A DNA stretch of 14,994 nucleotides, from positions 1 to 14,994 of the forward strand of contig JAILNO010000039.1 of assembly GCA_024691465.1 (NCBI GenBank). The letters run 5' to 3'. Below are positions 1-7,193 of this stretch, one piece after another (within the stretch, counting starts at the first letter, position 1; every line of letters begins with the position of its first letter). The stretch comes from Pseudobutyrivibrio sp. (lineage in GTDB: Bacteria > Bacillota_A > Clostridia > Lachnospirales > Lachnospiraceae). Under the pieces are notes generated by a model. The model was not told where the DNA came from. It ran no database searches and worked only from the letters and a program-made list of their open reading frames with translations. The position numbers and the translations under genes were made by a program.

Positions 1-409
1 TTTCTTTGCAGGCCCTACTGACAACCAGTTTAAGTCTGAGATTAATCTATATAATTGCCATTACACAAGTACTCATATATTAGGTACTACAGGAGGCAAT
101 AATGATGATCTACTTGAGGCGCTTCAGCTGGCTGCCAAGGGGGAGATTAATCCATCCGTTATGGTTACCCATGTGGGAGGTCTAGACTCAGTTGCAGATA
201 CCACTTGTAATCTGCCTAGTATTCCTGGAGGCAAGAAGCTTTGCTATACTCAGTTTGATATGCCTCTTACAGCTATCGAGGATTTCGAGAAGCTAGGTGA
301 GACAGATGAATTATTTGCTAAGCTAGATAAGTGCTGTAAGGCACATAATGGTCTTTGGAATCCAGAGGCTGAGAAGATATTATTTGAGCATTTTAAGGTA
401 GAGATTTAA
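1..409 (+). CDS. Zinc-type medium-chain dehydrogenase, sorbose-1-phosphate reductase-like (3' part)
   Basis: Only the C-terminal 135 residues are present; the frame is open from base 2, so the gene starts upstream of the window. The visible protein begins FFAGPTDNQF and contains a GTTGGNNDD segment, then NPSVMVTHVGGLDSV and LPSIPGGKKL. From memory this pattern matches the C-terminal part of the L-sorbose-1-phosphate reductase group of zinc-binding medium-chain dehydrogenases, which oxidise or reduce sugar phosphates with NAD(P). The THVGGLD and PGGKK stretches are the most telling. The zinc and nucleotide-binding parts lie outside the window, so the exact substrate cannot be judged. A gene for an HPr-like PTS protein follows after 6 bases, which fits a PTS sugar operon. 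Another sugar-phosphate dehydrogenase of the same family is the main alternative. Confidence 0.75.
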   Translation, partial: FFAGPTDNQFKSEINLYNCHYTSTHILGTTGGNNDDLLEALQLAAKGEINPSVMVTHVGGLDSVADTTCNLPSIPGGKKLCYTQFDMPLTAIEDFEKLGETDELFAKLDKCCKAHNGLWNPEAEKILFEHFKVEI

Positions 410-415
410 TTAATT

Positions 416-652
416 ATGAAGATACTAGAGTACAAAGTTAATGAGAAGGAAGGGCTTCATGCGCTTCCAGCTACTGAGATTATCAGGAAATTAAATACAC
501 TTAAGTGCGATATTACAGCATCTTTTAATGGCAGCATGGTTAATGCCAAGTCACCATTTGGCTTAATTGCATTAGGCGCCAAGTATGGCGATGTGATTAA
601 TTTGATTGCAGAAGGGGACGACGAAGAGAAGTTGTTTGAACTGAATTTATAA
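416..652 (+). CDS. HPr-like PTS phosphocarrier protein, atypical active site
   Basis: A 78-residue HPr-family protein. HPr carries phosphate from enzyme I to sugar-specific EIIA proteins on a conserved His15, and in Firmicutes it is phosphorylated on Ser46 by HPr kinase. Here the active-site loop reads GLHALPA: His15 is present, but the Arg17 of the usual GxHARPA motif is Leu17. The regulatory-site region reads NAKSPFGLIAL, so Ser46 is in the canonical position but is followed by Pro rather than a hydrophobic residue. The protein ends about ten residues earlier than normal HPr (about 88), shortening the last helix. The start is 6 bases after the previous stop, and the nearest purine-rich stretch (GAGA, 401-404) is far away, so translation may be coupled to the upstream gene. 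It is probably a dedicated paralogue for the adjacent sugar system, not the general HPr. Family call is sure; function is inferred. Confidence 0.85.
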   Translation: MKILEYKVNEKEGLHALPATEIIRKLNTLKCDITASFNGSMVNAKSPFGLIALGAKYGDVINLIAEGDDEEKLFELNL

Positions 653-653
653 T

Positions 654-682
654 AAAAAGCTATCCTTAGGGATAGCTTTTTT
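654..682 (+). terminator. Rho-independent terminator after the HPr-like gene
   Basis: Perfect stem AAAAAGCTATCC (654-665) / GGATAGCTTTTT (670-681) with a TTAG loop and a run of six T (677-682). It begins just after the HPr-like stop codon. Because the stem is flanked by A on the left and T on the right, it could work in both directions, but no - strand gene is nearby. Confidence 0.92.
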
Positions 683-708
683 ATTTATTGGGAAGATTAT
701 GGTAGAAT
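680..708 (+). promoter_or_regulatory. Tentative extended -10 promoter for the DUF4250-capA unit
   Basis: TGG-TAGAAT at 700-708 fits an extended -10 element (TGn plus a 5/6 match to TATAAT). The best -35 at 17-base spacing is only TTTATT (680-685), overlapping the terminator T run. It lies 28 bases before the DUF4250 start codon and directly after a terminator, where a promoter is expected. Confidence 0.4.
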
Positions 709-735
709 ACTAAGAGATTTAGATGAGGTGATGAT

Positions 736-912
736 ATGAAGTTTCCTAAGGACCCAGTTATGTTACTTTCAGTAGTTAATACAGCACTAAGGGATTACTA
801 TAGTAGTTTCGAGGCGCTTGTAGATGATAATGAGATAGATGGTGATGAGATTATCGCTAAGTTAGCAGGTATTGATTATCACTATTGTGCTGAGGAGAAC
901 AGATTTAAGTAA
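736..912 (+). CDS. DUF4250 domain-containing small protein
   Basis: A 58-residue protein beginning MKFPKDPVMLLSVVNTALRD and ending in GIDYHYCAEENRFK. The opening PKDPVMLLSxxNxxLRDYY and the closing GIDYxYxxExNxF pattern match my memory of DUF4250, a small family of unknown function common in Clostridia and gut Firmicutes. The middle is acidic (DDNEIDGDE). There is no signal peptide or membrane segment, so it should be cytoplasmic. The start is supported by GAGGTG at 725-730 with ordinary spacing. The CapA-like gene starts 9 bases after its stop, so the two are probably one transcript. No role can be given from the sequence. Confidence 0.82.
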   Translation: MKFPKDPVMLLSVVNTALRDYYSSFEALVDDNEIDGDEIIAKLAGIDYHYCAEENRFK

Positions 913-921
913 GAGGATGTT

Positions 922-2103
922 ATGAAATTTTTCAATTTTATTCTTAAGTTTTTGCTTGTGATTATTTTAGTGGGGGCAGCGTGCTGGTACGCCTTTGGCG
1001 AGAGCGGCCCATTTAATGATGAGGCTAGAGCCTTTGCCAGGGAGCACAATATCTCAGATGAGCTCAAGTGGCTCATAGGAAATAGCGATGAGGCTGATAC
1101 CACAGAGGTGGAGGATGTTGTGGCTGAGGCTGAGCCACAGGTGGAGGAGCCTGAGGTTACAGATATGGATACCAGTATAGTATTCACTGGTGATATAGAG
1201 CTCAGTGAGTACGTCCAGTCCAAGTATGACGCCCAGGGTATTGATGGTGTGGCATCTGCAGGGATACAGTCTCTTCTTAAGGATGCAGATATCACCATGA
1301 TTAACAATGAGTTCTGCTTCTCAACCAGAGGGGAACAGGCCCCTGATAAGCAGTATACCTTTAGGGTGGATCCTTCGTATGTGTCAGTTCTTAATGACTT
1401 GGGTGTAGATATAGCGGGGCTTGCCAACAATCACGTGCTTGATTACGGACATGATGCCCTTACAGATACATTTACTACTCTTACAGATGCAGGGATTGAG
1501 TACACAGGAGCAGGCAATAGCTTAGAGGAGGCTAGCCAGCTTATTATTAAGACAGATGCTGCAGGTCGTACCTATGGATTCCTGGCAGCCAGTCACGTGA
1601 TTCCTGTAGGTAGCTGGAATGTGCTTAACAGTCAGCCAGGAGAGTTCTGCTTCTATGATGAGACGGATCTTCTCAATACCATAGCCGAGGTGGATAGTCA
1701 GGTGGATTATCTGTTTGTTATGGTTCACTGGGGAGTGGAGCACACCAAAGAGCTTGAGGATTACCAGGTCAATGACGGCCATAAGATGATAGATGCTGGA
1801 GCTGATGCAGTTATAGGAATGCATAGTCACTGCTTACAGCCAGTGGAATACTATAATGGTAAGCCTATATTCTACAGCCTGGGTAACTTTATCTTCAATC
1901 AGACTATTAAGTCAGGGGGCGGTGGAGCAGTGCAGTTCAATATAGATGCTGATGACCATATTACCTACCGAATCGTCCCTATTACGGCTAGTGATGCATG
2001 TACAGGTGAGGCCATTGAGAGCGACCCTAATGCGTACTCATATGTGGAGAGTATATCTAGCAATGTGGCTGTGGATGAAAGTGGTGTAATCTCAGAGAAA
2101 TAA
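922..2103 (+). CDS. Membrane-anchored CapA family protein
   Basis: A 393-residue protein of the CapA family, a metallophosphoesterase-like fold named after the capsule poly-gamma-glutamate synthesis factor CapA; many members have no known substrate. Residues 5-25 form one hydrophobic segment with no clear cleavage site, so the protein is probably anchored with its domain outside. A charged, acidic linker (residues 55-82, rich in Glu/Asp) leads to the domain at about 85-350. Family landmarks are visible: FTGDIELS at 88-95, NNE at 128-130, GLANNH at 166-171, HWG at 269-271, GMHSH at 299-303 and YSLGNF at 318-323; the Asp/His/Asn residues in these are the expected metal ligands. The start is supported by AAGAGGA (911-917). 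No capBCD genes are nearby, so a role in polyglutamate synthesis is not supported; a cell-surface phosphoesterase is the safer reading. Confidence 0.9.
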   Translation: MKFFNFILKFLLVIILVGAACWYAFGESGPFNDEARAFAREHNISDELKWLIGNSDEADTTEVEDVVAEAEPQVEEPEVTDMDTSIVFTGDIELSEYVQSKYDAQGIDGVASAGIQSLLKDADITMINNEFCFSTRGEQAPDKQYTFRVDPSYVSVLNDLGVDIAGLANNHVLDYGHDALTDTFTTLTDAGIEYTGAGNSLEEASQLIIKTDAAGRTYGFLAASHVIPVGSWNVLNSQPGEFCFYDETDLLNTIAEVDSQVDYLFVMVHWGVEHTKELEDYQVNDGHKMIDAGADAVIGMHSHCLQPVEYYNGKPIFYSLGNFIFNQTIKSGGGGAVQFNIDADDHITYRIVPITASDACTGEAIESDPNAYSYVESISSNVAVDESGVISEK

Positions 2104-2168
2104 GATTAATACAAAAAAGTACAAAATCAAAAACAATACTATTATCTGCTCATTTTTCGGAAAAAAGG

Positions 2169-2178
2169 TGTATATTAT
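2169..2178 (+). promoter_or_regulatory. Possible -10 region for pta
   Basis: The sequence TGTATATTAT holds two overlapping -10-like hexamers (TATATT 2171-2176, TATTAT 2173-2178) in the 178-base gap before pta. No good -35 is visible at 16-18 bases upstream. It is the best candidate in a gap that must hold a promoter if pta is separately transcribed. Confidence 0.3.
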
Positions 2179-2207
2179 TCAAGGTAGTTTTAACTAATTT
2201 GGAATTG

Positions 2208-2225
2208 CTGAGGTTGCACCCTCAG
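2208..2225 (+). promoter_or_regulatory. Hairpin in the pta leader
   Basis: Perfect inverted repeat CTGAGG (2208-2213) / CCTCAG (2220-2225) with loop TTGCAC, about 57 bases before the pta start. There is no T run after it, so it is not a terminator. It could stabilise the mRNA or be a protein-binding site; its role is unknown. Confidence 0.5.
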
Positions 2226-2232
2226 GGATTTC

Positions 2233-2280
2233 ATGAAAATAATTAAAGAAGTTATTAAAGAAAGAGAAAGAGGAAATTAA
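2233..2280 (+). other. Possible 15-codon leader ORF (MKIIKEVIKERERGN) before pta
   Basis: ATG at 2233 opens a 15-codon frame whose TAA ends one base before the pta ATG. AGGGA (2224-2228) lies 4 bases upstream, a short spacing for a ribosome binding site, and is partly sequestered by the hairpin before it. The pta ribosome binding site lies inside its last codons. It may be chance in an A-rich leader. Confidence 0.25.
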
Positions 2281-2281
2281 A

Positions 2282-3265
2282 ATGGCAGGTTTTGGAGCTT
2301 TAATTGAGATCCTAAAGAAGGATCCTAAGAAAATCGTATTCACAGAGGGAACAGACCATCGTATCATCGAGGCAGCTAGCCGTCTCCTTGGTTCAGATTT
2401 CTTACAGCCAATTCTTATTGGTAAGGAATCAGAGGTTAAGGCAGCAGCTGAGGAAGCAGGTTTCAACATTCGTGGTGCTGTAATCATTGATCCATCTAAC
2501 TATGATAGATTCGATGAGATGTGCGAGCTTTTCTGTGAACTCAGAAAGAGCAAGGGCGTTACTATGGAGCAGGCTAAGGCTACATGTTCTTCAGCTAACT
2601 ACTTTGGTACTATGCTTGTTAAGATGGGCGTTGCAGATGCACTCTTAGGTGGAGCTACATACTCAACAGCTGATACAGTTCGTCCAGCACTTCAGGTTAT
2701 TAAGACTAAGCCAGGTAACAGCATCGTTTCATCATGCTTCATCATGGTTCGTAACTCAGCTACAGGTGATAGAGAAGTACTTGCAATGGGTGATTGCGCT
2801 ATCAACATTAAGCCTAATGCTGATGAGCTTGCAGAGATCGCAGGTGAGACAGCAGAGTGCGCTAAGATCTTCGGTGTAGATCCTAAAATCGCTATGCTTT
2901 CATACTCAACACTTGGCTCTGGTAAGGGTGAGGATGTTGACAAGATGCGCGAGGCTACAGCTAAGGCTAAGGAGAAGTATCCTACACTTGATATCGAGGG
3001 TGAGCTTCAGTTCGATGCAGCTGTTTCACCACGTGTTGCTAAGACTAAGTGCCCAGACTCAACAGTAGCAGGACACGCTAACACATTCATCTTCCCTGAT
3101 ATCAATGCAGGTAATATCGGATATAAGATTGCACAGCGTCTTGGTGGTTTCGATGCTTACGGCCCAATCCTTCTTGGACTTAACGCACCTATCAATGATT
3201 TATCACGTGGATGCAATGCACAGGAAGTATATTCAATGGCTATTATCACAGCTGCACTTGCATAA
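2282..3265 (+). CDS. pta: Phosphate acetyltransferase
   Basis: A 327-residue short-form Pta, which interconverts acetyl-CoA plus phosphate with acetyl phosphate plus CoA in the cytoplasm, the first step of acetate and ATP formation in fermenters. Landmarks are SYSTLGSGKG (207-216), FPDINAGNIGYK (271-282) and GPILLGLNAPINDLSRGC (294-311), all typical of the PTA domain; the length matches the single-domain form (about 330). The start has AGAGGA (2269-2274) with 7-base spacing. Codons are strongly biased (GCT, CTT, ATC, TTC, CGT), unlike recJ next door, suggesting high expression. It has its own leader and terminator, so it is probably monocistronic. The usual partner ackA is not downstream. The related phosphate butyryltransferases are a less likely alternative, since these motifs read as Pta. 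Confidence 0.95.
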   Translation: MAGFGALIEILKKDPKKIVFTEGTDHRIIEAASRLLGSDFLQPILIGKESEVKAAAEEAGFNIRGAVIIDPSNYDRFDEMCELFCELRKSKGVTMEQAKATCSSANYFGTMLVKMGVADALLGGATYSTADTVRPALQVIKTKPGNSIVSSCFIMVRNSATGDREVLAMGDCAINIKPNADELAEIAGETAECAKIFGVDPKIAMLSYSTLGSGKGEDVDKMREATAKAKEKYPTLDIEGELQFDAAVSPRVAKTKCPDSTVAGHANTFIFPDINAGNIGYKIAQRLGGFDAYGPILLGLNAPINDLSRGCNAQEVYSMAIITAALA

Positions 3266-3288
3266 TTGTGATTTCCAGTTTGAGCATA

Positions 3289-3322
3289 GACCTTCCCCAA
3301 GTTATGGGGAGGGTTCTTTTTT
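3289..3322 (+). terminator. Rho-independent terminator after pta
   Basis: Stem ACCTTCCCC (3290-3298) / GGGGAGGGT (3306-3314), one G-U pair, loop AAGTTAT, followed by TTCTTTTTT. It is GC-rich and positioned 24 bases after the pta stop, so it should be efficient. Confidence 0.9.
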
Positions 3323-3352
3323 AATTAATAGGAAATATATTTGGAGAATATT

Positions 3353-5113
3353 ATGAGTAAATGGATCATGAAGAGAATAGGTGCAGATTATGCGGGATTG
3401 AGCGCCAGGCTTGGGGTAGACCAGGTCATAGTGCGTCTCATGGTTAATCGTGGACTTAGCACCTATGAGGAGATGGAGGAGTATCTACACCCTAGTGTGG
3501 ATTCATTCCCTGATCCTCATCTGTTTGCAGATATGGATACAGCTTGTGAGCTTCTTATGGAAGCTATCGATGAGGGTATCAAGATACGAGTGGTGGGCGA
3601 TTATGATGTGGATGGTATCATGTCTACGTATATCTTGACTACTGCCATTAGAGAGGCTGGAGGTGATGTGGATTATGCCGTGCCACACAGGATGGTGGAT
3701 GGCTATGGTATCAATCCCGATATGGTTCAGTCAGCCTATGATGAGGGTGTCAGATTCATCATCACTTGCGACAATGGAATAGCTGCAGCTGAGGCCATTG
3801 ACCTGGCTAAGAGCCTGGGCATGACCTTTGTGGTAACAGATCATCATGAGGTTCCATTTGAGATGGTAGGGGACACCAGAGTCCAGCACCTTCCTGGGGC
3901 TGATGCTGTGGTGGATCCCAAGAGAGAGGATTGTTCGTATCCTTTTAAGGGTATATGCGGAGCCCAGGTGGCCTGGAAGCTGGTGGATGTGCTATATGAG
4001 TTCCTGGGTATTGAGCAGGACAAAGTAGACGAGTTCCTTCAGTTTGCAGCCATTGCCACAGTGTGTGATGTAATGGAGCTCAAGGGCGAGAATAGAGCTA
4101 CTGTATACCATGGACTTAAGGCTATAGAGCAGACTGGCAATATAGGCTTAAGTGCGCTCCTTGCAAGGAATGATCTGAAGGGTAAGCCCCTCAGTTGCTA
4201 TCATCTGGGGTTCGTAATCGGACCTTGCCTCAATGCCAGCGGCAGATTGGATACAGCCTCTAGAGCTATAGAGCTGCTTATGGAGGAGGATCAGGCTAAG
4301 GCCCTTGCCATGGCCAATGAGCTGGTGGAACTGAATGTCCAGAGAAAGGCCATGACTCAGAAGGGTATAGATACTGCCATGGAGATGATCGAGGGCAGTG
4401 ATTTAAGCAAGGACAGAGTACTGGTTGTCTATATTCCTGAGCTCCATGAGAGTCTGGCTGGTATAGTGGCTGGACGTATCAGGGAGGCATACACTAAGCC
4501 TGTGCTTGTAATTACTGATGCTGAGGATGGAGCTAAGGGCAGTGGTCGCTCTATTCCTTCTTATAATATGTTCGAGGAGCTTACTGGAGTGAAGGATGTG
4601 TTTACTAAGTTCGGTGGTCATCCTATGGCAGCAGGAGTTTCCCTTCCTAAGGACAGGATAGAGGAGCTGCGCTCTAGGCTCAATGATAGATGTACTCTTA
4701 CAGAGGACGATATGCAGGAGGTGGTTAAGCTGGACTGCGACATGCCTCTTTCATATATTACGGAGGAGCTGGTGGATTCCATTGAGCTACTGGCACCATT
4801 TGGCACAGGTAATTCCAAGCCACTCTTCGCACTTAAGGACGTGCCTATTCTTAGGGCAGCTTATATAGGCAAGGAGGGACAGTACCTTCGCCTTACTGTT
4901 GGAACAGAGAATGGAGGCAGCCTCACAGGCCTTATGTTCAGGAATGTGGATGAGTTTGAAAGGGCAATCGTAGATAAGTACGGCGATTCGGCTTTTAATG
5001 GTCTCTTTGCAGGTAAGAGCACAGGGGTTCAGATGGATATTGTATATGAACCATCTATCAATGAGTTCAGGGGCAATCGTAGTGTTCAGATTATGATTGA
5101 ATATTTTAAATAG
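3353..5113 (+). CDS. recJ: Single-stranded-DNA-specific exonuclease RecJ
   Basis: A 586-residue RecJ, a 5'-3' single-strand DNA exonuclease used in recombination, mismatch and base-excision repair; it acts with two metal ions. DHH-domain motifs are intact: DYDVDG (83-88), TCDNG (138-142), VTDHHE (161-166), and PCLNASGRLD (291-300). The DHHA1 domain holds GKGSGRS-like GAKGSGRS (393-400) and GGHPMAAG (421-428), and a C-terminal OB-like region follows. The length is like E. coli RecJ (about 577) and shorter than Bacillus RecJ (about 786), so the extra C-terminal domain of the latter is missing. A TTG at 3341 is in frame, but GGAG (3343-3346) sits 6-7 bases before ATG 3353, so I chose the ATG. 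No clear promoter is visible after the pta terminator; TATATT at 3336-3341 is a weak -10 candidate, or read-through serves. Confidence 0.95.
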   Translation: MSKWIMKRIGADYAGLSARLGVDQVIVRLMVNRGLSTYEEMEEYLHPSVDSFPDPHLFADMDTACELLMEAIDEGIKIRVVGDYDVDGIMSTYILTTAIREAGGDVDYAVPHRMVDGYGINPDMVQSAYDEGVRFIITCDNGIAAAEAIDLAKSLGMTFVVTDHHEVPFEMVGDTRVQHLPGADAVVDPKREDCSYPFKGICGAQVAWKLVDVLYEFLGIEQDKVDEFLQFAAIATVCDVMELKGENRATVYHGLKAIEQTGNIGLSALLARNDLKGKPLSCYHLGFVIGPCLNASGRLDTASRAIELLMEEDQAKALAMANELVELNVQRKAMTQKGIDTAMEMIEGSDLSKDRVLVVYIPELHESLAGIVAGRIREAYTKPVLVITDAEDGAKGSGRSIPSYNMFEELTGVKDVFTKFGGHPMAAGVSLPKDRIEELRSRLNDRCTLTEDDMQEVVKLDCDMPLSYITEELVDSIELLAPFGTGNSKPLFALKDVPILRAAYIGKEGQYLRLTVGTENGGSLTGLMFRNVDEFERAIVDKYGDSAFNGLFAGKSTGVQMDIVYEPSINEFRGNRSVQIMIEYFK

Positions 5114-5127
5114 TAGCTTGGCATTTA

Positions 5128-5156
5128 TTGAATCTAGTGGATAAATCATTTATTAT
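5128..5156 (+). promoter_or_regulatory. Promoter for the hydrolase-hslO cluster
   Basis: TTGAAT (5128-5133), a 17-base spacer, and TATTAT (5151-5156): 4/6 and 5/6 matches to the main sigma factor consensus at ideal spacing. The predicted transcript starts near 5163, which fits translation from ATG 5189 and not from the in-frame ATG at 5165. Confidence 0.55.
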
Positions 5157-5188
5157 CATTATAAATGCTTATATTAGGGGGTAATGAT

Positions 5189-6133
5189 ATGGGAAACCAG
5201 CAGGAGTATACATTTAATTCTAAAGACGGACATTCAATTATTCACTGTAGGAAGTGGTTACCAGAGGGGGAGCCAGTAGCTGTGGTTCAGCTGGTACACG
5301 GTATGGTTGAATACATAGAAAGGTACGATGAGTTTGCAACATATCTTACTACCAAGGGCTATGTAGTAGTGGGGCATGATCATATAGGTCACGGTCATTC
5401 AGTCTCTGATATGGATGAGCTGGGAGTGATGACAGGTGTGCATCCTTCCGATGATATGGTGGAGGATATCTATACACACTATGCCATGACTAAGAAGGCA
5501 TATCCTTCTATTCCTTACTTCATATTAGGACACTCTATGGGCTCTTACATGCTCAGGAAGTTCTTATCTGTCAAGGCAGCATATATAGAGGGTATCAGTG
5601 GTGCTGTTATCATGGGAACTGGTCAGGAGTCAGCTTCCACATGTAGCGGAGGATTAGCTGTTATTGCAATCCTTTCTCTACTCAGGGGCAAGAATTATCG
5701 CAGTACATTTGTAAGGAATATGACATACAGCGCTCCTTACAAGCAGTACGATTGCTATGGCAAGGATTACGCTAATTCATGGTTATCTAAGAATACACGC
5801 AATGTGGAGAAGTATTATCACGATCCATATTGTACATATACTTTTACACTTAATGCTTATAAGGGACTGGTTGAAGCTACTAAGTACGTAGCTACTAAGG
5901 AATGCGTATCTAAGATGCGTGCTACCATGCCTCTTCTAGTAGTATCAGGTGATGCAGACCCAGTAGGTAATATGGGCGAGGGTACTAAGGCAGCAGCTGA
6001 GTCCTTTAAGAAAGCAGGCATTAAGGATGTCACTCTTAAGCTGTATCGCGGTGACAGACATGAGATATTAAACGAGCTGGATAGGGATCAGGTATTCAGT
6101 GATATCTATCAGTGGTTCGAGGCACATAAATAA
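5189..6133 (+). CDS. Alpha/beta hydrolase, lysophospholipase/monoacylglycerol-lipase type
   Basis: A 314-residue serine hydrolase of the COG2267 (PldB / monoglyceride lipase) type, expected to cleave carboxylic esters of lipids, though the substrate cannot be read from sequence. The oxyanion HGM (38-40) sits after strand 3; the nucleophile elbow is GHSMG (114-118) with Ser116; the acid is most likely Asp257 in SGDADPVG; His291 in GDRHE completes the triad. There is no signal peptide, so it is probably cytoplasmic or membrane-peripheral. An upstream in-frame ATG at 5165 exists, but AGGGGG (5176-5181) with 7-base spacing points to ATG 5189. The gene heads a compact same-strand cluster with a membrane protein, a methyltransferase and hslO. 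A lipid-turnover role is an inference. Confidence 0.88.
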   Translation: MGNQQEYTFNSKDGHSIIHCRKWLPEGEPVAVVQLVHGMVEYIERYDEFATYLTTKGYVVVGHDHIGHGHSVSDMDELGVMTGVHPSDDMVEDIYTHYAMTKKAYPSIPYFILGHSMGSYMLRKFLSVKAAYIEGISGAVIMGTGQESASTCSGGLAVIAILSLLRGKNYRSTFVRNMTYSAPYKQYDCYGKDYANSWLSKNTRNVEKYYHDPYCTYTFTLNAYKGLVEATKYVATKECVSKMRATMPLLVVSGDADPVGNMGEGTKAAAESFKKAGIKDVTLKLYRGDRHEILNELDRDQVFSDIYQWFEAHK

Positions 6134-6148
6134 TTATTTGGAGTTGTT

Positions 6149-7192
6149 ATGGATTCTTTGGAGCATTTAATTACAAGGTCAATAAAGACATATTATAAGA
6201 ATAGGCTGATTGCTCCTATTGTCTTTTTGGTGATTTTACTTGGTCTTACTATATTTTTGCCAGTGGGGCATATGCTCTTTCCTAACACTTATACAGAGCC
6301 TGATATTAGTCTATCAGAGCTCTACAATTCTAACGAGACCTATGCCAGATTTGATCTTAAGAATCTATATTTCACAGGCTATACCAGCAAGTGGTTAGAC
6401 CAGACTAGGGGTTATTACTACTACACCATGATTGATACTGAGTGCGTGGTAGTACTATTAGATCCTACTACTTGTGAGCAGGGTACGCCTACTATTGATG
6501 AGATTAATATTAAGGGGCAGATACTGTATGATTCTACCTCTGCCAGGAACCTACTCACTAATCTGGCCAGTGATTTGAATTGGAACGAGGAGGGTATTCT
6601 TTCTACTGTTTCTTCCTATAGTATATCTGAACCAGATGCTACAGGATGGGCAGCGGTAGCTTTTCAGACCTTCTTTATTATATTTAGTTTTTATAGTCTG
6701 ATTTCGGTACTTGTGTATTGTGTTTATATAGCTTTTCCTGTATTATCACTACCTGTGCAGAAGACTAGAGCATATGGTAAGCCAGCTGAGATTCTTGCTG
6801 AAGCGGAAGAAGAGTTGGCCACTCTACCTCAGCTTGCCACTGAGGATATGTTCATTACGGAGCATTACTTTATCGAGACCAGTAGCTATGGCGTGGCCAT
6901 AGTTCCAATCGATGCCATTATATGGATATACAAGTATTCCACCATGCACAAGTTTTTATGGCATCATTTTTCGATTACTTACACACTGTACATTACAGCG
7001 GGTAAGCGACATTACATCAAGTGTCCTAAGAATATCAAGAGTGATATCGACGGTATTATGGACTACTTGGCTGAAGCTAATCACGATATACTTGTGGGAT
7101 TCTCAGAGGAGAATCGTCTCAAGGTTGAGGAGATTCAGAACGATTTTGATATCATTAGGAAGATAACAGGCTTTTTATCTAAGAGGGTATAG
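6149..7192 (+). CDS. Uncharacterised membrane protein with two transmembrane segments
   Basis: A 347-residue protein I do not recognise with confidence; it may belong to one of the Lachnospiraceae DUFs (DUF6709 comes to mind, unverified). It has a short basic N-terminus, a transmembrane helix at about 20-43, a roughly 120-residue presumably external region rich in Tyr and Thr (YYYYT at 90-93), a second helix at about 168-200, and a C-terminal region of about 145 residues. That last part, with FIETSSYGVAIVPIDAIIWI and YTLYITAGKRHYIKCP, alternates hydrophobic and polar residues like a beta-rich domain. By the positive-inside rule both ends should be cytoplasmic. The start follows TTGGAG with normal spacing. 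It begins 15 bases after the hydrolase stop and its stop is 1 base before the methyltransferase start, so the three genes are very likely cotranscribed. Confidence 0.85.
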   Translation: MDSLEHLITRSIKTYYKNRLIAPIVFLVILLGLTIFLPVGHMLFPNTYTEPDISLSELYNSNETYARFDLKNLYFTGYTSKWLDQTRGYYYYTMIDTECVVVLLDPTTCEQGTPTIDEINIKGQILYDSTSARNLLTNLASDLNWNEEGILSTVSSYSISEPDATGWAAVAFQTFFIIFSFYSLISVLVYCVYIAFPVLSLPVQKTRAYGKPAEILAEAEEELATLPQLATEDMFITEHYFIETSSYGVAIVPIDAIIWIYKYSTMHKFLWHHFSITYTLYITAGKRHYIKCPKNIKSDIDGIMDYLAEANHDILVGFSEENRLKVEEIQNDFDIIRKITGFLSKRV

Positions 7193-7193
7193 G

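Noticed and set aside
882..1430. 182-codon open frame on the - strand inside the CapA gene
   Set aside because: It is a Ser-rich shadow of a well-supported gene with no ribosome binding site, promoter or family features.
2152..2166. TTTTT-CGG-AAAAA hairpin as a terminator of the CapA gene
   Set aside because: Pure A/T stem with a 3-base loop and no T run after it.
3341..3352. TTG start adding four residues to RecJ
   Set aside because: GGAG at 3343-3346 would then lie inside the coding region, whereas it sits at ideal spacing before ATG 3353.
4787..5149. 120-codon open frame on the - strand over the 3' end of recJ
   Set aside because: Composition is not protein-like in plan, no start signals, and it lies over an intact RecJ C-terminal domain.
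5165..5188. Upstream ATG for the alpha/beta hydrolase
   Set aside because: The AGGGGG ribosome binding site lies downstream of it, and the predicted transcript would start only about 2 bases before it.
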